NCBI RefSeq assembly: GCF_927312905.1
Contig: NZ_CAKMHQ010000012.1
Span: 1 to 64,000, forward strand
DNA length: 64,000 nt
Origin: Candidatus Nitrotoga sp. 1052
Lineage (GTDB): Bacteria > Pseudomonadota > Gammaproteobacteria > Burkholderiales > Gallionellaceae
Direction: 5' to 3'
A program made the translations under genes and the position numbers. Position 1 is the first letter of the stretch. Every line of letters starts with the position of its first letter. Below are positions 49,094 to 58,276 of this stretch, in pieces. The notes under the pieces are model-generated. The model searched no databases and had not been told where the DNA came from. It worked only from the letters and a program-made list of their open reading frames with translations.

Positions 49094-49746
49094 TGATGAT
49101 CCATTTTGACTTTGTCGCCAAACAAGCGCGCAGTCGCCGCCCATTGCGGTGACGTGCGCTCGATGTATTCAAGTGCGTAGTCCTGGCTTACGTCGCCCGT
49201 AACCTTCACATACCGATCCGGTTGAGCGTAGCCGCTCTCCAGTTTGTCGCCAGCGTCGGATTGAGCGAGCACCAGGGCAGGTACTTGATTCACTTTGAAC
49301 TGAGTAAACGCGGGCGGATGGATGACTGCTTCGACACGATGATTGCCTAGCAGCGCGCTGATGCGCTTTGACATGTCGGTCATTTTGTCGCCATTGAAAC
49401 CACGGAAAATCAGTCGCGCACCGGTTTTTTCCGACTGTTCAACAATGCGCAGCAAACTTTCTCGCGGCATCGAGAACGACACAAAGATCATCATCTCTGG
49501 TGTTGCTGGCTTTGTTTGCAAGGGCTGCTGGTGGAATTGCTTTGCCACGTCTTCCGGGTTTGCGGTGGTCGCCGGTTGAGGCAATGCGGTTACATCAAGT
49601 GCGGGGGAGCGGTATTTATTAACAACGCGCTCGTTGATCTCCTGGAGGATCCGGTTTGATCTTTCCAGTACAGTTTCCGCGCTGGCTTGCTGCACCAGCA
49701 AAACAAGCACACAGGCCAATGTGATACGCGACGCGACATTCACCAT
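49090..49746 (-). CDS. trbC: TrbC, F-type pilus assembly protein
   Basis: The start 49746 touches the traU stop (TGATG). A signal peptide (ACVLVLLVQQASA) is followed by ~195 residues with the TrbC core MMIFVSFSMPRESLLRIVEQ, then GARLIFRGFNGDKM and a thioredoxin-like layout (QVPALVLAQSD). The periplasmic protein is required for pilus assembly and is fused to or next to TraW in many F-like systems. Here it stands in the order traW-traU-trbC-traN, as in F. Confidence 0.9.
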   Translation of the reverse strand: MVNVASRITLACVLVLLVQQASAETVLERSNRILQEINERVVNKYRSPALDVTALPQPATTANPEDVAKQFHQQPLQTKPATPEMMIFVSFSMPRESLLRIVEQSEKTGARLIFRGFNGDKMTDMSKRISALLGNHRVEAVIHPPAFTQFKVNQVPALVLAQSDAGDKLESGYAQPDRYVKVTGDVSQDYALEYIERTSPQWAATARLFGDKVKMDHQ

Positions 49747-50756
49747 CAGAATGGTCCCTGGCAACAGTTCCGCTTGCGGAAGATCATGTAGGCAAAATCT
49801 TCGCCAGCGGCCGAAATTTCTTTACCAGCGCCCCAAATGACAGTTGTGCGGCCTAGCGGCTGACAGCATTTACCATTGATCTTGTCTTGCGCTACCGGAA
49901 AGTGCATTTGGTATTTGTAGTTGGTCTTGTCCATGAGCAGTTGCGGGTAGTATCCACACAGCCCGGAACTCCCCGATGCGGCCCACATCAGCCCTTCGCG
50001 ATGCATTTTGGCAATGATGCGCGACACCAGCAGGCTCGATGCCTGCACGCCGCCAATATGTGAAGCGACATGTCCGTTCAACGGATACATCGAACCCTGA
50101 CAACCGGCACACCAGAATAACGTGTTGCTGCCAAATCCAAGGGAGGACGCAACGCAATCCGCGCCACAGGCGAGTCTGGCTACCAGGTTGCCAAACAGGA
50201 ATGAATCCGGATTGAGGATGCTGGTCATTTCGTCATCATTCCAAAGCGGATCGAGTTCGGTGAGATAGGCCACATCGAACACCTGCTGTTCGAGACACGG
50301 ACTATCTACAACGGCTTCTAGCAATATCAATTTCGGATCAACATACCAATGCACTTGATAGAACGAGCTGGTGTCAGAGTTGTCTTTTTTTCTTTGTGTG
50401 CCGTGTGGTGCGTCGAATCCGGGGTTCATATCAATACCGCCCAACGATGTCATGCAGAATGGTTTTCGCACCACATCGACGTGACGCACTGGCTCCCAGA
50501 AACTGATCTTGATGCCGGGATTGACGCCGCACAGGCAAATCGGCGCACCGCCAGGATTCGGCGTGTCCTCTTGCCCGAGCGCGATGGGTAGAGACAGCAC
50601 GCCCGCACCAAACGTGATCGGGAAAACACAACTCCAACAGATGTCGGTAATCGGATTGGGGAAACGCCCATGGCACTCAAGAGATGCCAGCGCATTCTGT
50701 CCACATATCAGCAGGCCGAACGCACAGAGTAATGTTTTAGTAACGTAGTTCATCAA
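49746..50756 (-). CDS. traU: TraU, conjugative transfer/pilus assembly
   Basis: 336 residues with a signal peptide (TLLCAFGLLICGQNALA) and the many conserved cysteines of TraU (CHGRFPNPITDICWSCVFPI, ICLCGVNPG, LACGADC, FWCAGCQGSMYPL, then NGKCCQPLG). The protein is periplasmic and needed for DNA transfer and pilus formation. It overlaps traW by 20 bases and trbC by 1 base, so the three are tightly coupled. Length and cysteine pattern are normal and no damage is seen. Confidence 0.95.
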   Translation of the reverse strand: MMNYVTKTLLCAFGLLICGQNALASLECHGRFPNPITDICWSCVFPITFGAGVLSLPIALGQEDTPNPGGAPICLCGVNPGIKISFWEPVRHVDVVRKPFCMTSLGGIDMNPGFDAPHGTQRKKDNSDTSSFYQVHWYVDPKLILLEAVVDSPCLEQQVFDVAYLTELDPLWNDDEMTSILNPDSFLFGNLVARLACGADCVASSLGFGSNTLFWCAGCQGSMYPLNGHVASHIGGVQASSLLVSRIIAKMHREGLMWAASGSSGLCGYYPQLLMDKTNYKYQMHFPVAQDKINGKCCQPLGRTTVIWGAGKEISAAGEDFAYMIFRKRNCCQGPF

Positions 50757-51369
50757 TACGCAGCCTCTTCCCTTCTTGTCTGACGATGGCGGGCACCTGG
50801 GTGATGGCGAAACGTCTGGTTAGTCTGCCGCCTTGATCGAAATAAACGGGCATCTTCCATTTACGCATCAGCTCCAATGGGGCGCCTGCTACCAGCACCA
50901 GCTTGACCGGCCTGTCGGATGCTGCGGTAATTTTTTTGCTGAATTCCAACTGCTTGGCATCGCGCGGATCCACGAACAACAAGTATTTATTCCAGCCAAT
51001 GTAATCGAGCGGATTAACGCGCGTGCCACGGGGATAAAGAATTTTTCCGGTTGCGTCAGCAATATCCTTGTCCGTGACTATGGAAGGGTCGTAATAGTGT
51101 GTATTGGCTGTTTCTGTGGCTTGAATACCCGGTATCGGCCTGGGATGTTTAATGCCCGACATCACGCGGTTTTTGTATTCAGTCTGTCGTTTTGCCAGCT
51201 CCCCGGTTTTCTCCATGTGGCGCAATTTGTCCTTGATGAACTCGATGAGATCATGTTCGGCAATGTCATACGTCTTGCCGATGACACCGAGGTCTTCTGC
51301 GTGAGCCAAACCGATCTGAGTGGCGATCACCACAGCGTAAAGCGGAGCAAGATAAAAGTGGCTTCGCAT
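50737..51369 (-). CDS. traW: TraW, F-type pilus assembly protein
   Basis: 210 residues: signal peptide (LAPLYAVVIATQIGLAHA), then DLGVIGKTYDIAEHDLIEFI, KHPRPIPGIQATETANTHYY and the thioredoxin-like strand-helix blocks YLLFVDPRDAKQL and KLVLVAGAPLELMRKW, which are characteristic of TraW. It is periplasmic and acts with TrbC and TraU in pilus assembly and retraction. It overlaps traU by 20 bases. About 90 bases separate it from the traI stop. Confidence 0.9.
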   Translation of the reverse strand: MRSHFYLAPLYAVVIATQIGLAHAEDLGVIGKTYDIAEHDLIEFIKDKLRHMEKTGELAKRQTEYKNRVMSGIKHPRPIPGIQATETANTHYYDPSIVTDKDIADATGKILYPRGTRVNPLDYIGWNKYLLFVDPRDAKQLEFSKKITAASDRPVKLVLVAGAPLELMRKWKMPVYFDQGGRLTRRFAITQVPAIVRQEGKRLRIDELRY

Positions 51370-51459
51370 CTCACCGTCCGTTTTGCAAGTCTGAATGTAT
51401 CGAATGCCAGACCAGCCAATGTCCGTGCGGTCCAGTGAAGATGATGATCTGCTTTGTGT

Positions 51460-53562
51460 TCATGTTCTCAATTCCGGGATGCCGGAAGGTCTGATGCCTC
51501 GCATGAAATGGGCTGCAGCTTTGACTCCCACTTTCTGCTGCACCAACAAGTTGATGTCACGCTTGGTCAGTTCTTTGCCGTCCCTCTGAGCCGCTTGCAA
51601 CAGTTCGTTTAGTTTGGCTATTTGGCCAGGCAGATCAACAGGCGGTGACGATTGATCTTTGATCGCAGCATTGCTAGACGCGCGTGGCTTTGGCGCAGCT
51701 CGCTTCCTTGGCTTGCTATTGGGAGGTGTGACGATGTTCTGCTGCTCAGACGCATCGCTCGTGACAGGCTGGCGAACTGCCTTTGTCTTCAGCTGCGGAT
51801 CGGATGCGAAAACCGTATTGATAGTGGCGCATTGAGGCGCGGTTGTTGCGCGCTGCGGAAAAAGATTGCTGATCGACCGAGTAAGTCTGATGGCCTTGGC
51901 TACGCCGCTGGCGAACTCGGCTTCACCTACTTTGGCAACATCACTGTCTGCTTCCATCCAGCCGCGCTCGGTAAGGCCATCCAGTATCTGTTTGGGGGTG
52001 AATTCATAACCGGAAAAGGCATTGGGCCACTTGAGGCGCAAACAGCCGTCTTCGGGATGCAAAGCAAGGTCATTCAATGCTTTCTTGCCGGTTCGGAAGT
52101 CATCGATCAATACCTTGAGCATTTCACCCATGCTGCCGGTGAGTTGCTCGGCGGTGACAGGAGTTGCTGGCCCAAGGGTTTCTGACTCAGCTGTACTGGA
52201 GACGTGCTGTAGGTGTACTGGGTTTTCTGTGCCGGTGCTGATCACTTGCTCAGACGTGCTGGAGAGGTGCTGGGGAGGTGCTAGGTTTTCTGCGTCAACA
52301 TGGGTTTCGGTGCGGCCAGCAGCTTCGTTGCTGCCAATCACGCGGCCGGCGACAGGCGCAATCGGCATCGTGCTGATGAGCGCCTGATCGCGCAGCCGGA
52401 TGGACTTCAGTTTCAGGGTGGGGATTTTATCAGTAAGCACGTCGGGCGCAATATAGAAGTAAGGATCACCATCGCCTTCGCGCATACAGGCAATCCCTCT
52501 TTCAACCATCATGTCGAGGATGCCATCCGGGGTTTTGGGTAAGCCGGGAATGTCTTCATCGTTTGTGCGCCGGGCAATCTCCTCACCCGCCATCGGCCAG
52601 ACAAGGTAGGTAATGCCGTTGATATTCCATACTCTGGCGGAAGGTTCGTTGATTCGCCACACGCCCTCTCGCACCAGACGGCGCATGATGTCGGTCAGAT
52701 ACCGCTCGACGGGCACACCGATCTCGTAGCCTGCCATCGCCACGCCCATGGTTTTCAGGTCACGTTCGACGCTTAACTGGTCGGCTCTGACCACATAGTC
52801 ATGTATCTGGTTGGATTGTCCGGGGTTGCTGTTGAGCGATTCCGTCAACCAGATCACCACATCCGTGCTGCCGTCACTTATCCAGTCGAACGACTCTTTG
52901 GCAATCACCGCATCAATCAAGGTGCTGGACACATTGGTGTGATGTCTTCCTCTCCCCTCTTGCCAATGCAAAAAATAATTCTCGATGTCGTGCGCCAACG
53001 CCCAGTCATAAACACCTTGGTGGTAAGGTCGCCATTTCTGCGTGTTCGCGCGGTCGGTGACAGTCAAGTCGGTCACCACCTTGCCGAGGTCGTGGCAGAT
53101 GCCAGCCAGGAACACGGCCAGCCGCCAGCGCGGCTCTATCACCCGCCGTTGCTGTGGCGTGATCACGCCGCGTATCAGCTTGCCCTCAGTCTGTTGCAGT
53201 GCCCACAAACCAACTTCGAGAGAGTGGCGCAACATGCCGCCCGCCCCGCGATGATGATGCGCTTGCGAGGCCGGCAAAAGATGGACAAAAGCGGCCAGGC
53301 GCAACATCGCCGGGTTGTAGTGAGTTGCCAGCAGCTCCGCGTCAGCAATCAGCTGGCGAATTCCGCCCGTTAGTTCGTGTTGCGTGGCGAGCAGTTCGGC
53401 GGGGGCATACACCGGCAATCCCTCCATGAATGGCGGATAGCGCGGTATTCTTTGCAAGTCTTCAATCCGCTTCGCAGACGCAATCTGTTTGATTTGCACA
53501 GCCTCATGCGCGCTCGGCAGAAAGCAGAATTTGCGTAGCAGTCGATCAGTTAAGGTATCCAT
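51460..53562 (-). CDS. traI: MOBH-family relaxase TraI
   Basis: 700 residues. The N-terminal relaxase domain has the three-histidine and HD metal-site motifs of MOBH enzymes (HHHRGAGGMLRHSLEVGLWA at ~101-122, ICHDLGKV at ~157-164). Residues ~165-400 match the TraI_2 family body (RGRHHTNVSSTLIDAVIAKE, YVVRADQLSVERDL). A variable Ser/Thr-rich linker leads to the winged-helix TraI_2 C-terminal domain at ~445-560 (GCLRLKWPNAFSGYEFTPKQ). The basic end carries Lys/Arg-Pro patches. MOBH relaxases nick oriT and lead the strand into the recipient in SXT- and GGI-like elements. It is normal in length and apparently intact. Confidence 0.9.
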   Translation of the reverse strand: MDTLTDRLLRKFCFLPSAHEAVQIKQIASAKRIEDLQRIPRYPPFMEGLPVYAPAELLATQHELTGGIRQLIADAELLATHYNPAMLRLAAFVHLLPASQAHHHRGAGGMLRHSLEVGLWALQQTEGKLIRGVITPQQRRVIEPRWRLAVFLAGICHDLGKVVTDLTVTDRANTQKWRPYHQGVYDWALAHDIENYFLHWQEGRGRHHTNVSSTLIDAVIAKESFDWISDGSTDVVIWLTESLNSNPGQSNQIHDYVVRADQLSVERDLKTMGVAMAGYEIGVPVERYLTDIMRRLVREGVWRINEPSARVWNINGITYLVWPMAGEEIARRTNDEDIPGLPKTPDGILDMMVERGIACMREGDGDPYFYIAPDVLTDKIPTLKLKSIRLRDQALISTMPIAPVAGRVIGSNEAAGRTETHVDAENLAPPQHLSSTSEQVISTGTENPVHLQHVSSTAESETLGPATPVTAEQLTGSMGEMLKVLIDDFRTGKKALNDLALHPEDGCLRLKWPNAFSGYEFTPKQILDGLTERGWMEADSDVAKVGEAEFASGVAKAIRLTRSISNLFPQRATTAPQCATINTVFASDPQLKTKAVRQPVTSDASEQQNIVTPPNSKPRKRAAPKPRASSNAAIKDQSSPPVDLPGQIAKLNELLQAAQRDGKELTKRDINLLVQQKVGVKAAAHFMRGIRPSGIPELRT

Positions 53563-53565
53563 GAA

Positions 53566-54096
53566 TCAGAACAGCTTGAACGCCTTGCCGATGACCTGGC
53601 TGGCTGACACCAATCCGACCGCTTCATACCGGGAATCAAGACTCAGCGAGTGATCGGCCATTACATAGTAGTGACCAGCGGGGATCACGCCATTGAACCC
53701 CAGCTCCCGAATCGGTCGCCCGGTGCTGGTCGCAGGTTTTGCCTCACCCACGAATGTCCCATAGACATAGAATTTGTGGTCGCGGGATTGGACAGAATCG
53801 CCCGCTGTGCCCATTACGCGCTTCAAGAAGCGTGTGCCTTGTGGGTACAGAAAATTGCTCTGGTAGTTGAAGGCAACATACTCCCCTCGCTTGGGGAGGT
53901 CGCCCTTCTCTATGAGGTACAGCGTACCCGGAAGACTTCGGCTTACGTTGACGGCAAACTCATACCGTAGCGAGAAAGCGAGATAGGTAAGCAGCAGCAG
54001 GATGTATGTTTTGTACTGGCGACAGAGATGCTCGTACAGCACATCCATCTTGCCTGAAAACCAGAATAACGCCTTGAGGGATCGAATGTCTTCCAT
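53566..54096 (-). CDS. traF: TraF-type S26 signal peptidase (pilin maturation)
   Basis: ATG 54096 gives 176 residues (an inner ATG at 54048 is also possible). One transmembrane helix (YKTYILLLLTYLAFSL) is followed by the S26 peptidase core: catalytic Ser in NVSRSLPGTLY, Lys in RFLKRVMGTAGD, and the C-terminal DHSLSLDSRYEAVG motif. TraF peptidases process or cyclise pilin in conjugation systems. It ends three bases before the relaxase start. Order traF-traI-traW-traU is unusual compared with F and RP4. Confidence 0.85.
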   Translation of the reverse strand: MEDIRSLKALFWFSGKMDVLYEHLCRQYKTYILLLLTYLAFSLRYEFAVNVSRSLPGTLYLIEKGDLPKRGEYVAFNYQSNFLYPQGTRFLKRVMGTAGDSVQSRDHKFYVYGTFVGEAKPATSTGRPIRELGFNGVIPAGHYYVMADHSLSLDSRYEAVGLVSASQVIGKAFKLF

Positions 54097-54224
54097 GCAA
54101 CAATTGTCGCGCGGGAAGCACAATAAAATCAGGAGAGTTCTGAGCAATTATGCGCAGAATCTGTGTTGCAATTTATGTGTGGGTGTGAATCTAAGTTAAT
54201 TTTTTCTGGCCATATGCAATTCAT

Positions 54225-54393
54225 ATGAACTGCCATGATCTGAAAGTAATTTATCTGCCCAACCTCCAAACAACGGAAGAAAAGCCAGTGACGATCCTGC
54301 GAGAGATTCTAAAATGGTCTCAAAGCATCCCGACATGGCAGCAAGACACCATCGCTAGGCTCTATGTAAAACCTGACCTCTCCGCTCAATTGA
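54225..54393 (+). pseudogene. N-terminal fragment of an AAA-type ATPase gene
   Basis: The frame from 54225 contains LREILKWSQSIPTWQQDTIA and RLYVKPDLSAQ, a start I associate with large AAA/SMC-like ATPases of defence or restriction systems. After Gln it runs into the GGGGTCAG hairpin region and loses coding character. Only ~55 codons remain. Confidence 0.4.
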
Positions 54394-54415
54394 GATGGTT
54401 CATATTCAAAATCGC

Positions 54416-54493
54416 GGGGTCAGTTCAAATCGCGCAAATCGTGGGGTCAGTTCTAACATTCCAACAAAATGTTTCAATGTTAGGACTGACCCC
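54416..54493. repeat. GGGGTCAG direct repeat plus inverted repeat
   Basis: GGGGTCAGTTC occurs at 54416-54426 and again at 54443-54453. The second begins an 18-base arm (54443-54460) that pairs with 54476-54493 at 17 of 18 positions across a 15-base loop. Similar TCAGACTC/ACTCTGACCCC sequences occur near 57632 and 58591, so a dispersed palindromic element is likely. Confidence 0.55.
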
Positions 54494-54799
54494 AACTGTT
54501 CCTGATGTGGCGAGCGGGCGAGTGGTAGGGGGCTTGAGGGGTATAGGGGGCTTCGGGTCAATTGACCGCGTGGGCACAAAGACATGCCCACCCTTGTATC
54601 TTTCTTTCCTTGGTGGTTAGCTACCATTACACGAAGCAGAGGAAGCTTGAGCCCAACCTTAAGGCTCGACCTTGTAACGTAGATCAAGCCCTCTGTTTCA
54701 CCTTTCGCCAGCATAGACACTGAACGGTATCCAAGGGGTGAACCCTGCATGCACAAGGCAAGTGGGCGAAGTTGGCTAACATTGAAACAGGAGGTCATC

Positions 54800-55782
54800 A
54801 TGTTCTATCTCGGTATGGATGTGGCAAAAGCCAAATTGGATTGTTGCCTGTTGCTGGATGAAGCCAGTGGCAAGCGCAAGATCAAAGTAGTGAAAAACAC
54901 CCAGTCAGGCATCGTTGATTTGCTGGCTTGGGTTGCTAAACAAAACGTTTCCCCAGAAGCATTGCATATCATCATGGAAGCCACCGGCATCTATCACTAA
55001 CAAGCTGCCATGGCGCTCGCGGATGCTGGCGTGATGGCTTCCATCATCAATCCGGCGCAGGTTAAAGATTTTGGTCGTGGGCTTGCCGTGCGCATCAAGA
55101 CCGATGGCGTGGACAGCGTTGTGCTGGCCCGTTATGGCGCATTACTCAAACCCAAAGCTTAGGTGCCGCCTCCTCAGGAAGCGCGGGTACTGCAAGCGTT
55201 GTTGGTCCGCCGTGAAGCCATTGCCCAAGATTTACAACGCGAGCGCAATCGCCAGGAGAAAGCCGTTGCCACAGACACGCCAGCGCTGATTCATAAATCA
55301 CTTGAAGATAGCATTGGGTTCTGGTCAAGCAGTTAGCCCAGCTGCAAAAGGATATTGACGAACACATCGACAAGCATTCGAATCTTCAGAAAGATAGGGC
55401 ATTGCTCCAGAGTATTCCAGCAATTGGCCCGCAGGTGGGGAGCAATATACTCTCTGTGAACAACCATGATTTCGGTTCGGCGGAACAGTTGGCGGCTTAT
55501 CTGGGACTCGTTCCGGTGGGACGACAGTCGGGTAGTTCAGTGCTGGGACGCGCAAGAATGTCCAAGGCCGGCCCCGCCAGAATACGCGCCGTGCTCTATA
55601 TGGCTGCCGTCGTAGGAACACGCTACAACCCACATGTCAAAGCTGTCTATGAACGCCTGCTTGCCCGAGGCAAGTCCAAGATGTCCTCCCTCGGTGCCGC
55701 AATGCGTAAGCTGGTGCATTTGTGCTTTGGCGTACTCAAAACTCAGCAGCCGTATCAATACGATTACCTGAAAAATGCTTGA
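54800..55782 (+). pseudogene. IS110/IS1111-family transposase broken by two stops and a frameshift
   Basis: ATG 54800 with a strong ribosome binding site (aggagg) starts MFYLGMDVAKAKLD (first catalytic Asp) and MEATGIYH. TAA at 54998 replaces the expected Glu codon, and TAG at 55160 replaces an expected Trp before VPPPQEARVLQALL. Near 55315-55335 the frame shifts, and LQSIPAIGPQVGSNIL, LGLVPVGRQSGS and the IS1111 end YQYDYLKNA follow to TGA 55780-55782. All are single-base events, consistent with slow decay after insertion. The element's ends could not be defined. Confidence 0.85.
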
Positions 55783-55985
55783 CTTTAAAGATGGTATCTA
55801 CATGGCTTCAACCGTCAAAGCTGTGTATGAACGCCTGCTTGTCCCAGGCAAGTCCAAGATGTCCGCCTTGGGCGCCGCGATGCGCAAGCAGGTGCATTTT
55901 GTGCGTTGGCGTACTTAAAACTCAACAGGCATATCAATACGATTATTTTAAAAATGCTTAACAATTAAGACGGTAACTACCGAGC
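55783..55985 (+). pseudogene. Second copy of the IS110 transposase 3' end
   Basis: 55815-55985 repeats 55640-55800 with roughly 85 percent identity: TVKAVYERLLVPGKSKMSAL then QAYQYDYFKNA with a one-base shift between them, followed by a similar flank (TTAAGACGGTAACTAC versus TTAAAGATGGTATCTAC). It is the tail of another element, so two related copies once stood in tandem. Confidence 0.75.
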
Positions 55986-56062
55986 TACACTAGTTCGACT
56001 TCGTTCAGGCGACAACCGAGGGTTTTAAAATAGATTTCAATGATTGATCATAAGCACTGGGC

Positions 56063-57154
56063 TTAATGCCCTTCCTCTGTTTTTTTAAGGAACATATTAA
56101 AATCCAAATTTTGGTATTCAAACTTTTCATTCCCTTTTGGAATAGCCGGGTCGCAATCTATGCAGCTGCTCAATTGCATATTTTCTGTTATATACACCCC
56201 TTTTTTTGGATCATTTACAAGCTCAATTTCCATTAGTTTGGGTGCTACACGAATATATTCAGGTGTGGGTTCAGTATTATTGGGGTTATTTAAAGTCAGG
56301 GTTGCACTACTGTCAGATATAGGTGTTATATGAAATTCCTGAAGCCCGATAGAAGAATAATAACTATAAGATGTAGTATTTACATTACCTATTTGCTTGC
56401 TATTATTACTATTATTGTTTGCTCCAGGCATTTTTTTAACCCCATGATTTTTATAAAATTTATAGGTTATTGATTTTAGGAATTCATCTAAATTATAAGG
56501 TAGGGGTATTCCGAGTTTAGCTACGAGTTTAGCTATATGAGCATTTAATTTTTCGATATTGTCGGCATTCAATTTCATCGTTTTATCAACATCAACATGC
56601 CACGTGCCTTGATACCATTGGGTGACGTTCTGTACCGCGTTCGGACTATTTATGTATACCTGAGGGTTATTATTATTTCCTATGATTTGAACACCTTGTG
56701 TGCCATTTTGGGTATTAAGGGTTACCGGACCGTCAGTTGTGTTAATTAGGAGGCCATTCTTGATGTCGACCTGAGTATTCGATATCTCTTCAACTTTGTT
56801 GTTGACGTTAATGCTTATGGATTGCTCTCTGTTTTGATCAAGTGATTTAAGGGTCTTTGCAATCTCTTTAATTTCACTCTTACTCAATGTCCCTACTGGT
56901 GAAATCAACCATTTTCTAATCTCGCCACTTTCTACATCCCGAAGTTGTGGAGATTGCTTTTGCTTTTTGAGGGTAGCGTCCTTATTAAACATTTTTTTAA
57001 AATAATCCACGGAACTTTTGCCTGCTTCAGAAGACGCAGCCTTTCCCGCCTCCATGGCAAGCTTTTTCAAAATTAGGCCGATTCCGGCTGCGTGTGATAA
57101 TGATGAGGAAAGGAAGAGTATGACAGAGACAATTGCGAGTCTTCTTCTAAGCAC
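56063..57154 (-). CDS. Exported Asn-rich orphan protein, 363 aa
   Basis: A signal peptide (LAIVSVILFLSSSLSHAAG) precedes a helical region (~30-110), then a beta-rich segment of short repeats (INTTDGPVTLNTQNGTQGVQ, IIGNNNNPQVYINSPNAVQN) and an Asn/Ser-rich linker. C-terminally comes a mixed domain with one Cys pair (SSCIDCDPA). The AT-rich composition differs from its neighbours and suggests transfer from another source. It is not recognised. The repeat segment could be a small beta-solenoid, so a surface or adhesion role is conceivable. Confidence 0.55.
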   Translation of the reverse strand: MLRRRLAIVSVILFLSSSLSHAAGIGLILKKLAMEAGKAASSEAGKSSVDYFKKMFNKDATLKKQKQSPQLRDVESGEIRKWLISPVGTLSKSEIKEIAKTLKSLDQNREQSISINVNNKVEEISNTQVDIKNGLLINTTDGPVTLNTQNGTQGVQIIGNNNNPQVYINSPNAVQNVTQWYQGTWHVDVDKTMKLNADNIEKLNAHIAKLVAKLGIPLPYNLDEFLKSITYKFYKNHGVKKMPGANNNSNNSKQIGNVNTTSYSYYSSIGLQEFHITPISDSSATLTLNNPNNTEPTPEYIRVAPKLMEIELVNDPKKGVYITENMQLSSCIDCDPAIPKGNEKFEYQNLDFNMFLKKTEEGH

Positions 57155-57654
57155 AGTAATTTCCTCTCAGTTTTGTTTGATTGAATAACCCAGACATTTG
57201 TCCGTCTGGATGCGCAAATAAGCTGGGAAGCTGGGGTTGAATGAAATGAAGCCCAACTTCTCTCGACCTATCATAACCACCTACTCAATCACTTATTTGG
57301 CATCCCAATGCGATGCTACTGTTACCCATTCATTTTAGCCATGCAAGATCAATCTCATCGTGCACTCAATTGTTCTATTGTGTCTATAACTTAAATTTTT
57401 TTTCAGATGATCATGGCGATCGACAATCTTAATTCGAGTTTTGTTCATTCTATTTCGGACACCGAACAAAAACGAATCAATTTGCATTTTCTACCAACGC
57501 TTTACGTTTTAATTTTTGAAAAAGCGGCTGCCATAGCACTTGGTACGGCTTGTAGAGGCTATCGTTTCTTGACTCCCACAGCGCTCTTCGTATGGTTCAG
57601 TATATCTCGTTGTCTCTGAATGACTGATAGGGTCAGACTCAATTGATCCTCACC
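57155..57654. other. Intergenic, no gene found
   Basis: 500 AT-rich bases without a supportable ORF. It contains the upstream region of the exported protein on the minus strand, and the short palindrome piece TAGGGTCAGACTC near 57629. Confidence 0.4.
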
Positions 57655-57999
57655 TCAAGCCGCCTTGAGCATGAAGTCCACATGGATGGCATCGAACGGA
57701 AACACGATCATGCCATCGTCTGTTTTTGACAGCAGCCCGGCGTTAAGCAATGCGGTCACGTCGCCATGCACGGCTTTGACGTCGCGCTCGACGCGCCGCG
57801 ACGCCTCGCGGATGGACATTGCGCCTGCACCTGTCATTGCGATCAATAGTTCCCAGCGTTTGCCGGCCAACACTTTAAATAGCAGTTCGGGCGATTCAAA
57901 GCTGATGCGCGGCGCGGTAGGCTTGCCGCTCTTCCATGTCTTGGTGAAATCGCCCAGCGTGTCCGTCAATGGTCGTACATCAATCGTTACTGTTTTCAT
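57655..57999 (-). CDS. tumA: TumA-type HTH antitoxin
   Basis: 114 residues with a winged helix-turn-helix (LFKVLAGKRWELLIAMTGAG, MSIREASRRVERDVKAVHGD, then VTALLNAGLLSK) and a short C-terminal strand. Overlaps the upstream toxin gene by 20 bases, in toxin-then-antitoxin order. The antitoxin name follows from the pairing with a TumE-like protein, which I recognise from family layout. It probably represses its own operon. Confidence 0.65.
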   Translation of the reverse strand: MKTVTIDVRPLTDTLGDFTKTWKSGKPTAPRISFESPELLFKVLAGKRWELLIAMTGAGAMSIREASRRVERDVKAVHGDVTALLNAGLLSKTDDGMIVFPFDAIHVDFMLKAA

Positions 58000-58276
58000 C
58001 GCGCCACCTCTTCACATCTTCAAAAAAATCCGTCACCAGCTTGTCAGCCGAAACAAAGCTGTATTTAACTTCCTTGCCACTCACATGTTTATGATCGCCC
58101 TTGCCTGATTCGTTGTCATAACGCAGCACACACTTTCCGGCAACGACGAAGGCCAAACGATATTTGTAGCGATGCTTGCTGCCGGAAAGCGGCTCGGGCA
58201 CTTCCCACAGCACCAGCTCCGCAAAGGCCTGCTCCGTAACAGCAACGCGTCGGTTGAATAATTCGCGGGCATTCAT
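57980..58276 (-). CDS. tumE: TumE-type toxin
   Basis: ATG 58276 fits the family start (MNARELFNRRVAVTEQAFAE). The protein then carries LVLWEVPEPLSGSKHRYKYR, LAFVVAGKCVLRYDNESGKG and DHKHVSGKEVKYSF, blocks typical of the TumE (DUF6516) toxins. It forms a two-gene unit with the HTH antitoxin, overlapping it by 20 bases. The cellular target is not known to me. Confidence 0.65.
   Translation of the reverse strand: MNARELFNRRVAVTEQAFAELVLWEVPEPLSGSKHRYKYRLAFVVAGKCVLRYDNESGKGDHKHVSGKEVKYSFVSADKLVTDFFEDVKRWRDENSND

Noticed and set aside
54225-54620. 131-aa plus-strand ORF as a full gene
   Set aside because: Only the first ~55 residues look like a protein start; the rest reads through the GGGGTCAG hairpin, so I list a fragment.
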